Positions 26,850 to 34,401 of a stretch of 64,000 nucleotides of DNA are shown here, piece by piece (position 1 is the stretch's first letter; the number at the start of each line of letters is the position of its first letter). The notes under the pieces were generated by a model, which was given only the letters and a program-made list of their open reading frames with translations, made no database searches and was not told where the DNA came from. The translations under genes and the position numbers were made by a program. Source of the stretch: Neisseria sicca (GTDB taxonomy: Bacteria > Pseudomonadota > Gammaproteobacteria > Burkholderiales > Neisseriaceae); contig NZ_POXG01000010.1 of the NCBI RefSeq assembly GCF_003044565.1, forward strand, positions 26,171-90,170, read 5' to 3'.

Positions 26850-27839
26850 TCAACCGTTCCAATAATACCGGACAATGTGGAAGAACACGGGCGCGGCGAA
26901 GCAGATGGAATCCACGCGGTCGAGCATACCGCCGTGGCCGCGTATCATGTTGCCCCAGTCTTTGACGCCGTAGTCGCGTTTGATGGCGGACATCACCAGC
27001 CCGCCGAAGAAACCCATCAGGCAGATGACAAAACCGATAGCGGCGGCTTGTCCGTGGCTAAACGGCGTCATCGGCGACAGCAGCGCGGCAAGTACGGTAG
27101 CGGACAAAATGCCGCCGACCGTGCCGGATATGGTTTTAGACGGAGAAAGCGACGGCATGATTTTGGCACCGCCGACCAGCTTGCCCCAAACATATTGAAG
27201 CACGTCCGAAGCCTGCACCACGAAAATCAGGAACATCAGCAGCAGGATATTGCCGCTGCTGTCGAAATCGTCCAAGTTCAGGAACATCAGTGCGGGAACG
27301 TGTGAAAGGCAGAAGATACAAATCATCGACATCCACTGCGTTTTGGCGGCGCGTTCGAGGAAATAGGCGGTTTGACCGCTCAGGCTGGCAATAATCGGCA
27401 ACACCAGAAACCCGTACACGGGGATGAAAATGCTGAACATGCCGTACCAGCCGTCATAGACGAAATAATATTGGACCGGCAGCAGCAGGTAGAAACACAC
27501 CACCATGCTGTAATAATCGCTGCGGCGGCGATAGACGAGGGTCATAAATTCGCGCAAGGCGGCAAACGAAATCAGGAAAAACAGCGCCACTGTCCCCGTT
27601 TTGCCGAACCAAAATGCGACCAGCAGCACCAGCGTCATCAACCACCAAGCGTAGATGCGGGCGTTGAGGTTGGAGATGGTGGCATTGTCTGCGCCGTTTT
27701 TGCGTTTCAGCCATTGCCCGATGACGCTGGCGAAAATCAATATGGCAAATACTCCGGTAAAGATATAGCCTGCCTGCGGGGTCAGATGTGCGGCGGTTTG
27801 TTCGGTAATGATTTGGCTGGACGTGTTAACAAAGCTCAC
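26850..27839 (-). CDS. Phosphatidate cytidylyltransferase (CdsA family), YnbB-like
   Basis: The 329-residue integral membrane enzyme should make CDP-diacylglycerol from CTP and phosphatidic acid. The C-terminal family signature S-x-x-KR-x4-KD-x-G...GHGGMLDRVDS is complete near residues 285-310. The start is GTG 27839, which overlaps the previous stop (GTGA) and follows AAGGAG. It is the last gene of the set 30571-26850. With homologues of ynbA, ynbC and ynbD nearby it is best seen as YnbB-like, not the housekeeping CdsA, which I would expect in a separate lipid locus. Confidence 0.88.
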   Translation of the reverse strand: MSFVNTSSQIITEQTAAHLTPQAGYIFTGVFAILIFASVIGQWLKRKNGADNATISNLNARIYAWWLMTLVLLVAFWFGKTGTVALFFLISFAALREFMTLVYRRRSDYYSMVVCFYLLLPVQYYFVYDGWYGMFSIFIPVYGFLVLPIIASLSGQTAYFLERAAKTQWMSMICIFCLSHVPALMFLNLDDFDSSGNILLLMFLIFVVQASDVLQYVWGKLVGGAKIMPSLSPSKTISGTVGGILSATVLAALLSPMTPFSHGQAAAIGFVICLMGFFGGLVMSAIKRDYGVKDWGNMIRGHGGMLDRVDSICFAAPVFFHIVRYYWNG

Positions 27840-28546
27840 GATGCAGCTCCTTTGTTTTGTTGAGACTCGTTGCACTCGTTTTGGCGAAACTCACTTCGTT
27901 CGTTTTCAGACGACCTCAACGCCAGCAAGGCTTCGCGGGTGCGTGTCAAGAAGGTTTCTTTGTCTTCGTTTTCGCGCAGGATCAGCGGTTCGCCGATGTG
28001 GACTTCGCACAACAGCGGCACGGGCAACACTTTGCCTTTGGGCAGGACGCGGTTGATGTTGTCTATCCATATCGGCACAAACTCGGTGTCGGGCTTACTC
28101 TTCGCCAGATGGTAAATGCCTGATTTGAAAGGGAGCAGGATTTCGTTTTCGTCCGTATTGCGTGTGCCTTCGGGAAAGATAATCAGCGAATCGCCCGCTT
28201 GGAGCGCGTGGTTCATCTGTTCGGTAATCGACTGCGGATTGTCGCTGTGGCGCGGAATCAAGAGCGCGTTGAAGACGTTTTGGATGATGAAACGCTTGAG
28301 TTTGTTGGTCAGCCAGTAATCCGAACCGGCAACGGGACGCGTCGAAAGCCGCCAGCGGCGCGGCAGGGAAATCCACACCAGCAAAAAATCGCCGTGGCTG
28401 CCGTGATTGGCGTAATACACTTTCTGCTGCGGATTGAACGCCAGCTCGCGCGGGCTTTTGGGGCGGATGCCTGTAAGGAAGGATACCGACAGGCACAATG
28501 CTTGGTCGGTCAGCCATGCAAGTTGTTTTTTAAGAAAATTTTTCAT
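27836..28546 (-). CDS. PlsC-like 1-acylglycerol-phosphate acyltransferase
   Basis: The 236-residue membrane-associated acyltransferase has the H-x4-D motif at H48-D53 (NHGSHGDFLL) and FPEGTRN at 124-130. It probably acylates a lysophospholipid or a related acceptor. It is followed with a 4-bp overlap by the CDP-diglyceride synthase gene, so the two could make and activate phosphatidic acid together. The C-terminal tail (RSSENERSEFRQNECNES) is encoded by an uptake sequence plus a short repeat also found in the 28952-30571 gene. The tail is probably not functional. Confidence 0.87.
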   Translation of the reverse strand: MKNFLKKQLAWLTDQALCLSVSFLTGIRPKSPRELAFNPQQKVYYANHGSHGDFLLVWISLPRRWRLSTRPVAGSDYWLTNKLKRFIIQNVFNALLIPRHSDNPQSITEQMNHALQAGDSLIIFPEGTRNTDENEILLPFKSGIYHLAKSKPDTEFVPIWIDNINRVLPKGKVLPVPLLCEVHIGEPLILRENEDKETFLTRTREALLALRSSENERSEFRQNECNESQQNKGAAS

Positions 28547-28550
28547 GACA

Positions 28551-28931
28551 TCAGAGGATTTGGATAAAGAAAACTGCCGATTGTGCAGCGGTCAGGTAAA
28601 GGCTTTTGCGCCACAAGACAATCGCGCCTGCCACACGTTCCGGCAGGGAGGGGTCGTCTGAAACACGGCGCAAGCCGGTTTGCCGCAGGGTTTGGTCGAA
28701 GGCTTCGGGCGTATAGCGGCCGTCGGCAAAATCTTGGAACACGCGGCGGTCGAATTCGATGCGGATGTGGTAGTACAACAGCACTGCCGCCAAGACAAGC
28801 TGCACCGCCGACCACGCGCCGCCGCGTTGCGCGGACAAAGCGAATAGCAAGACGTTGAACACGGCGGTATAGCGGGCGGTGGCAAGCAGGCGGGAGGTAA
28901 TCAGGCTGTCGGTTGCTGGTGTTGTATTCAT
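28551..28931 (-). CDS. Small membrane protein of unknown function
   Basis: I do not recognise this 126-residue protein. It has about two hydrophobic stretches (residues 17-31 and 37-53) and a hydrophobic C-terminus (YLTAAQSAVFFIQIL). A ribosome site (AAAGGGA) precedes ATG 28931. It lies 20 bp after the PAP2-phosphatase gene and 4 bp before the acyltransferase gene on the same strand, so it is almost certainly in the same transcript. It could be an accessory membrane subunit of the lipid pathway. Confidence 0.7.
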   Translation of the reverse strand: MNTTPATDSLITSRLLATARYTAVFNVLLFALSAQRGGAWSAVQLVLAAVLLYYHIRIEFDRRVFQDFADGRYTPEAFDQTLRQTGLRRVSDDPSLPERVAGAIVLWRKSLYLTAAQSAVFFIQIL

Positions 28932-28951
28932 GGGTTTCCCTTTTGAACTGT

Positions 28952-30571
28952 TCAGAAATTTTTCAGACGGCCTGCCGCCGCTTCTACTGCTTTTGCCGTT
29001 TCCGGCGGCAGCACCATCTGCGGGCGGGTCTGTTTCAGTTCCGCCGTTGCCTGTGCCAAATCCCGACAGCCGCCGTAAACCAGCAGCCAAGTCAGCACCA
29101 CTGCCGCACTGCGTCCGTAGCCCAGCGCACAACAGGTCAGGACCTTACCGTGTTGCCGGCGCAATGTTTCCAGCAATGAAGCCGCCTGCATCAAATCGTT
29201 TTCAGACGGCGCAACCATGTCCAATAACGGCAGAACGCGGTATGCGCCGCGATAGCGGGGGCGGGGATATTCGGCGCATACGTCCAATACGGCGGGAAGG
29301 TCGTCTGAAATTGCCAGGGGTTGCGGAGATTTAGCTTGTGAAGCGGATTTTTGTGGCAAAAAACGGTAGATGCAAGGCAAAAAGCGCAGCAAGGTTGAAC
29401 ACCTTGCGAGCATTCTTAACGCAGCAGATGCCGTTTTTTTCCCAAAAACTCCGCCACAATGCTGAATCTCCGCAACCCCTGAGATACTGCCAATCCACAC
29501 ATCATCACGAACCCGCGCCGTCTTCGCCTTGCCACGCAGCCAATAAGCCATGTTCAGCCGCACGCCCACCAGATAAGGCAGCAGCAAAACTGTTGCCGCA
29601 GCCGACAGCCTACCGTCTGCCTGTTTTTGGAACACCGCCGCGTTGCCGGTCAGATAGGCGAAAGCGACCATCAATAAGGACACGCTGACCCACAACATCC
29701 ACAACCATACACCGCCGAACAAGGACGGCAGAGCCGACAATACCGCGCCCGCCAGATACAGCATGGCGATTTTGATTTCGCGGGAACGTGTCTCGGGGAA
29801 AGTTTTGGCTTCGCGGAAATCAGTGTTGTTCGTTTTATCTTCGCAGAAACTCACTTCGCTCGTTTTGGCGAAATTTGCTTCGCTCATTTTAGCTTCGCAG
29901 AAACTCGCTTCGCTCGTTTTCAGACGACCTGTTTGGCTGTCCGGCTCTGCTACGGACAAACTTCGTCTCCTGAAAGGCGATACGCCGTGTTGCGGTATTG
30001 CCCACAACACCAGCCAGCCCAGTAGCGCGCCGGTCGGTACATCGATAAAGTGGTGTTGGTAAGTCGTCAGCACCGATAAGGCAATCAGGCTTTGCCACAA
30101 CAAAATCGGCAAGCGGATTTTGGGAAACCGCGTCCAATAAAATGCGCCGACAATGATCGACAGCGCGATATGCAGCGACGGCGATTGGTTGTACGGCAAA
30201 TCAAACGCGACCAATGAATCAAACATGACGCCCCACAAGCCGTCGGTGTGCGGCTTCGGCCAGCCGAAATGCAGCGGAAACAACATAAAGCAAGTAGTGG
30301 CAACGATTTGCGCCGATACCAGCCGTGCGACGTAGCGGTTTTGTTCACGCGAATTTCGGCAAAGGAAAAACGCCGCAGCGTACATCAGGTTCAGCGACCA
30401 ATAAGGCAAAATCGTCCATTCCCAAAACGGAATGCCGCGCTCCCACGCAAAAGCGATTTCCGGCACATAAGCCAGCGATGCCGCGTAATAGTTGGACAAA
30501 GTGTAGCTGGCATAAAAAAGTATGCCGACCAAAGCGAGTTTGAGTAGAGAAGTTTTCAGCGTAGGTTTCAT
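28952..30571 (-). CDS. PAP2-family membrane protein fused to dual-specificity phosphatase, YnbD-like
   Basis: The 539-residue product has a PAP2 domain with several membrane helices. Its motifs are PSLH at 131-134 and TYQHHFIDVPTG at about 170-181. More hydrophobic segments follow (about 269-340). The C-terminal DSP domain has active site C481-ALGYG-R487-S in VLTCCALGYGRSA. E. coli YnbD has the same fusion. Two insertions are unusual. A repetitive linker lies at residues 219-256 (SEASFCEAK-type units). A segment of about 56 residues (364-420), encoded by a repeat element, splits the start of the DSP domain. Both keep the frame. Substrates are probably lipid phosphates. Confidence 0.85.
   Translation of the reverse strand: MKPTLKTSLLKLALVGILFYASYTLSNYYAASLAYVPEIAFAWERGIPFWEWTILPYWSLNLMYAAAFFLCRNSREQNRYVARLVSAQIVATTCFMLFPLHFGWPKPHTDGLWGVMFDSLVAFDLPYNQSPSLHIALSIIVGAFYWTRFPKIRLPILLWQSLIALSVLTTYQHHFIDVPTGALLGWLVLWAIPQHGVSPFRRRSLSVAEPDSQTGRLKTSEASFCEAKMSEANFAKTSEVSFCEDKTNNTDFREAKTFPETRSREIKIAMLYLAGAVLSALPSLFGGVWLWMLWVSVSLLMVAFAYLTGNAAVFQKQADGRLSAAATVLLLPYLVGVRLNMAYWLRGKAKTARVRDDVWIGSISGVAEIQHCGGVFGKKTASAALRMLARCSTLLRFLPCIYRFLPQKSASQAKSPQPLAISDDLPAVLDVCAEYPRPRYRGAYRVLPLLDMVAPSENDLMQAASLLETLRRQHGKVLTCCALGYGRSAAVVLTWLLVYGGCRDLAQATAELKQTRPQMVLPPETAKAVEAAAGRLKNF
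29315..29482. repeat. Repeat element inserted in frame in the YnbD-like gene
   Basis: CAGGGGTTGCGGAGATT and its complement form inverted ends about 150 bp apart. The interior (GCAGCAAGGTTGAACACCTTGCGAG...AACGCAGCAGATGCCG) is related to the intergenic element at 40897-41080. Two different-looking sequences, TGGCAGTATCTCAG and TGGCAATTTCAG, flank it and may be a decayed target duplication. Confidence 0.7.
29801..29920. repeat. Tandem imperfect 24-30 bp repeats within the YnbD-like gene
   Basis: About four units read TSEASFCEAK, MSEANFAK, TSEVSFCEDK and TNNTDFREAK on the minus strand. They are preceded by an uptake sequence (GRLKTSE). The same CGAAACTCACTTCGTTCG-type unit occurs next to an uptake sequence in the acyltransferase tail at 27857-27915. 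Confidence 0.8.
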
Positions 30572-30574
30572 GTT

Positions 30575-31162
30575 TTATCTAGTGCATTCCACTTCATCGC
30601 CATAATGGTCGGAACTCAGGCAGGATAAAGCGTGTTCTTTTGGATGATAGCGGAATTCCTGCCACGGACCATCAGACGAAACGGTACGCCAGTGATGCCG
30701 TGAAGATTGGTATTGCTTCAACGTCCCGTTTGCGCCTTTGATACAAAAATTCTGCGCCCTACCCGCTGCCAACATACCGTGTCGTTTATCGGTTGGTGTT
30801 GTAAATAAGGGAATAAGCTTAGACATATCGGCATTTCGGGCAAACTTCATTTTGACATAGCCGTATTCTTCATTAGATTCAATAACCAAGGCTGACAACG
30901 GCTGTCCCAAAGCAACAGAATTTTTCAATTCTATGGTTAATGCTTCACCATCTGATGCTGTCTGTCTGCTGTGGCTGCGGGCAACGGAGGCGCGGTATTG
31001 GGCAGGCAGTCTGCCGATATCGGACTTCCCATAAGGCAAGGCTTCAGAATCAAACGCACAGCCCTTCTTCAGAGATTGCAACAACGGCGTCCAGTCAGCC
31101 GCATCGGCATAGCAGGCGGATGAAAATGCGGAAAGAATTAGTAATATGAGTGACTTTTTCAT
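30575..31162 (-). CDS. Secreted protein of unknown function
   Basis: The product is 195 residues with a signal peptide (MKKSLILLILSAFSSACYADA). The mature part has four Cys (CAFDSE, NFCIKG, ALSCLS and VECTR), so two disulfides are possible in the periplasm. I recognise no family. It ends 3 bp before the YnbD-like ATG and so is probably the promoter-proximal gene of that transcript. A periplasmic or lipid-associated accessory role is only a guess. Confidence 0.75.
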   Translation of the reverse strand: MKKSLILLILSAFSSACYADAADWTPLLQSLKKGCAFDSEALPYGKSDIGRLPAQYRASVARSHSRQTASDGEALTIELKNSVALGQPLSALVIESNEEYGYVKMKFARNADMSKLIPLFTTPTDKRHGMLAAGRAQNFCIKGANGTLKQYQSSRHHWRTVSSDGPWQEFRYHPKEHALSCLSSDHYGDEVECTR

Positions 31163-31360
31163 TATAAAACTTCACCTTATTAAAATTTGTACAAGCGTAA
31201 TAACTTTTCCCGAAAATTTCTTTGTATAGCTTTGCATATCGACATGTTGCATGTTTTTTCGGAACGGATAAAATATGTTCAGCTTTCAAAGCAAAGCAAG
31301 GATGGCGCCGGATCGTCCACGCCACACATCACTCTTTTTTACTTTATGGAGTAATACCAG

Positions 31361-31732
31361 ATGAAATTCTTATCTGCCGCTATCGTAGCTGTTCTGACCG
31401 CCGGTGTTTCCATGACTGCCGCTGCCGCTCCTGCAGGCTACGTTACTTACAAATGTGACAACGGTAAAAAACTGAATGTCGTTTATGAATTTGACCGTCG
31501 CGGCAATGCAGTAGGCGCTTCTGCAAATGCGGCCGGCAAACAAATCAGCCTGCGCACCGACAAACGTCGCTCTGACAGCACTGGCACTACCTTCACCAAC
31601 AAACGCGGCTTCTCTATGTCTGCCGGTTACATCGACCGCAACACCCACACCACTTCTGAAGTGGTAGGCGTTAGCGATGCACAAAACCGCTTCATCGTGA
31701 AAAACTGCGAACCTGTTAACATCGACCGTTAA
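31361..31732 (+). CDS. ACP-like (adhesin complex protein / MliC-type) lysozyme inhibitor
   Basis: The 123-residue product has a signal peptide cleaved near AAAAP (about residue 24). The mature domain begins GYVTYKCDNGKKLNVVYEF and ends FIVKNCEP, the paired-Cys layout of MliC/ACP folds. Neisserial ACP (adhesin complex protein) inhibits lysozyme and supports adhesion. This protein looks like a relative and not the exact orthologue. It is monocistronic with a DUS terminator. Confidence 0.75.
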   Translation: MKFLSAAIVAVLTAGVSMTAAAAPAGYVTYKCDNGKKLNVVYEFDRRGNAVGASANAAGKQISLRTDKRRSDSTGTTFTNKRGFSMSAGYIDRNTHTTSEVVGVSDAQNRFIVKNCEPVNIDR

Positions 31733-31759
31733 TTTTAAACGAACGATTTAAGCTTCTTT

Positions 31760-31800
31760 GAGGTCGTCTGAAAACCGAAACGAGTTTTCAGACGACCTTT
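31760..31800. terminator. Inverted DUS pair, terminator
   Basis: GAGGTCGTCTGAAAAC and GTTTTCAGACGACC end in T3, 28 bp after the ACP-like gene. Confidence 0.85.
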
Positions 31801-31924
31801 CGTTTTATCTGTTGCCGGTCAAAATCAAAAATTGTTGCATATCTGCAACTGCCATTTCACACACGCGACAATCTAAAACTTGTCCTCTGCGCGCGAAACG
31901 GCGGTCATTTGTAAACTTCTCTTT

Positions 31925-33667
31925 TTATTTCTTCACAGCCAAGCTGACGGTAAAGATGCCATCTTCGTCTATCCACTGATGGATTTTTTCAAAACCGGCT
32001 TTCTCGACCAACTGATCCATTTCCTGCTGGCTGCGGCGGCGCATCACCCAGTTCGGACTGCCTGCTTTGTGGCTGGTCAGTGCGCGGGCAATCATTTCGA
32101 GCTGCGGATGCCACGGCTGTCCGGTGTAAATCAGGTAGCCGCCTGTTTCAATCGCATCGCCAAAGCCGTAGAGCGAGTTCAAAATCAAATCGTTGTCGGC
32201 AAACAATTCGTGCAGACCGGAAACGATGCCCAGCGTGGGGCGCGGTTGCAAATCCTGATAATTGGCACGGTCGTAGGCATTGACTTCGTTGAAGGTAACC
32301 GTGTCTTGCAGACCGCGTTCGGCAATCAGCCTGCGTCCGGCTTCGACGTTAATCGGGCTGTAATCGCGCAGGCGCACGGAATCAGGCAGCGTGTCGGCAG
32401 TCAGCGCGTCGAGCACATAGCGGCCGTGCCCCGAGGCAATATCGAGAACGTGTACCGGTTTGCCCGCTTCGCGCAGCTTGGCAGAGGCCGTCTGAATCGC
32501 TTTACCGATATTGATTTTGCGTTGGCGGATGCCGCGCCAGCCGATGGCGTTTAGATAGTGTTTATCCACCGCCACACCAAAGGCGTTGCTGCCCTGTGGC
32601 TGGTTGCGGTACACATAATCGAGCGTGCTGCCGGAGTCATAGCCGGTTTCCTTGCCGATTTTCAAACCTTCGCTCCAACGCGCTCCAAGATCGAGGGAAG
32701 CGCGGTAAACTGCCCAAAATGCGCCGCGCGGCGAATAAATAGACAAAGGTGTTGCCAATTCGTCGGCTTCGCGACGGCTTTCGCCGTGCAGATGGGCTTG
32801 GGTCAAATCGACTTGATATAAAGGCTGATTGAAACGTTCACGGATAAAGCGGCGCATTTCGACGAAGGCGATTTCGCGGTTTTGTTCGCCCAAAGTGTCG
32901 TGATAGAAGCCGGGCAGGATATGGCGTTCTTTGATGCGGCTGCCCAAGCGGTTGTAGAAATCGTGTTGCGGTTTGTGGTGAACAACCCAGTCGCTGCCGG
33001 AAATCAAAAGCTGCACGGGCGTGGTAATTGCCTGCGCATCGGCGACGACGCGTTCGGCAGCCTCATACAAACCGAGCAGAATGCGCACGGAAATGGCGCG
33101 GGCGATCCGCGGATCGTTGTCATAGCTGGTTTGACGCTCTTTGTTATGAGTCAGGTAATGGGCTTTGACGTAGCTGTTGACAAAGAAATTGCCGCGCCAT
33201 TTCTGCATGATTTTCAGACCGGTGCGGGCAAAAGGGACGTAGAGTTTGACTTTGAATGCGGGCGATGCCAATACGGCGCAGCGGATTTTCGGCGCGTAGT
33301 CGTGCAGCCAAGTGGACACCAATACTGCGCCGACGCTTTGCGCGATCACGCAGATGTTTTCGGGCTTGATGCCGTATTCGCTTTGGATGTGGCGGATAAA
33401 GTCGTCCACATCGGCAACGGAGGTACCGATACTGGGGCTGTCGCCGCGTTCGCCGGGGCTGTGGCCATGACCGCGCGCGTCCCATGCGAAATAGGCAAAA
33501 TCGTCAAAACCAAGTTCGTTGGCAACAAACATCATCCGGCCGGAATGTTCATGACCGCGGTGGAACAGCACGATGGCCTTATCGGTCGAACCGTCGGCAG
33601 CTGGGCGGTAGCGGTAGAAAAGCGAAGTGCCGTCTTGGGTGGAAAAATAATTTTGTTGCTCGGACAT
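31925..33667 (-). CDS. Alpha/beta hydrolase fused to SAM-dependent methyltransferase, YnbC-like
   Basis: The 580-residue cytoplasmic protein has an N-terminal lysophospholipase/serine-aminopeptidase-type hydrolase. It shows HRGHEHSGR (36-44), WDARGHGHSPG (62-72) and nucleophile S111 in VIAQSVGA. The C-terminal class I methyltransferase has motif I VLDIASGHGRYV (407-418). E. coli YnbC has the same architecture, and PlaT/SepC-like bifunctional names are also used. The ATG at 33667 follows AGGAG and is preferred over a longer frame. With the YnbA-, YnbB- and YnbD-like genes it completes a lipid set, perhaps modifying a lysolipid or head group. Confidence 0.88.
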   Translation of the reverse strand: MSEQQNYFSTQDGTSLFYRYRPAADGSTDKAIVLFHRGHEHSGRMMFVANELGFDDFAYFAWDARGHGHSPGERGDSPSIGTSVADVDDFIRHIQSEYGIKPENICVIAQSVGAVLVSTWLHDYAPKIRCAVLASPAFKVKLYVPFARTGLKIMQKWRGNFFVNSYVKAHYLTHNKERQTSYDNDPRIARAISVRILLGLYEAAERVVADAQAITTPVQLLISGSDWVVHHKPQHDFYNRLGSRIKERHILPGFYHDTLGEQNREIAFVEMRRFIRERFNQPLYQVDLTQAHLHGESRREADELATPLSIYSPRGAFWAVYRASLDLGARWSEGLKIGKETGYDSGSTLDYVYRNQPQGSNAFGVAVDKHYLNAIGWRGIRQRKINIGKAIQTASAKLREAGKPVHVLDIASGHGRYVLDALTADTLPDSVRLRDYSPINVEAGRRLIAERGLQDTVTFNEVNAYDRANYQDLQPRPTLGIVSGLHELFADNDLILNSLYGFGDAIETGGYLIYTGQPWHPQLEMIARALTSHKAGSPNWVMRRRSQQEMDQLVEKAGFEKIHQWIDEDGIFTVSLAVKK

Positions 33668-33765
33668 GAAAAACTCCTGATAGTCATATTTTCGAACGGT
33701 ATCATGACATATTAAATTTATGCAATCGTTATCTGACAAACGGACAAATGAAATGATTAAAAGCA

Positions 33766-33798
33766 AAAAGGTCGTCTGAAATGTTTCAGACGACCTTT
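33766..33798. terminator. Inverted DUS pair upstream of the YnbC-like gene
   Basis: AAAAAGGTCGTCTGAAA and TTTCAGACGACCTTT form a tight hairpin between divergent genes. Confidence 0.75.
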
Positions 33799-33893
33799 AC
33801 TACGTTTAACGAAGTGCTAAATGACTGCTAATTTTGCCGTGTTTTAATACACTCATCAAAACCCCAACGACACATTTCGAAAGGAAGTCGAAC

Positions 33894-34178
33894 ATGAAAA
33901 AATTATTATTGACCGCTATCGTCGCTTTGTCCGCTACTGTCGCAGGTGCCAACGATTACATCGAACACCAAATTTACAGCGACAGAAATTTTGAACAAAA
34001 CCGTGCCAAAGCCATCAGAATGCTTGAGCAACGCGGCTATCGCGTTCACGACATCGATGCCGACGACTATCGTGGCAGACCTGTATTGGACGTAGAAGCC
34101 TACAAAGGCGGACGCGAATACGACATCAAATTGTCTTACCCCGACTTGAGAATCATCAAAGAGCGTATCGACTACTAA
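33894..34178 (+). CDS. PepSY-domain-like small secreted protein
   Basis: The 94-residue product has a signal peptide (MKKLLLTAIVALSATVAGA), and a mature domain of about 75 residues matches the PepSY/YkwD-type small fold (RAKAIRMLEQRGYRVHDIDADDYRGRPVLDVEAYKGGREYDIKL). Such periplasmic domains often inhibit or sense proteases. A ribosome site (AAGGAAG) supports ATG 33894. An intrinsic terminator follows at 34196. Confidence 0.8.
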   Translation: MKKLLLTAIVALSATVAGANDYIEHQIYSDRNFEQNRAKAIRMLEQRGYRVHDIDADDYRGRPVLDVEAYKGGREYDIKLSYPDLRIIKERIDY

Positions 34179-34195
34179 GAAACGATGCGTTCAAG

Positions 34196-34229
34196 ACTGC
34201 CGCAAACTGCCCGTTTGGCGGCAGTTTTT
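34196..34229 (+). terminator. Intrinsic terminator of the PepSY-like gene
   Basis: ACTGCCGCAAAC pairs with GTTTGGCGGCAGT with one bulge, followed by T5. It is unusual here in not being built from uptake sequences. Confidence 0.85.
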
Positions 34230-34401
34230 GTTGAAGGAATGGAAATTGGATTGCCGACTTAATCATTACATACATGATTATCCCAAAGAATGTAATGTTT
34301 TTATCAATAATGCATGACGTTGTGTAAATTCTCCAAACCTAAGGAACTAAAAAACGCTTTTCCTTTCCATTCAAATTGATTCACTCAAACGGAGTATAAA
34401 C

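Noticed and set aside
28952..30571. YnbD-like gene as a frameshifted pseudogene
   Set aside because: Despite two insertions the frame is open for 539 codons and both the PAP2 and phosphatase motifs are intact.
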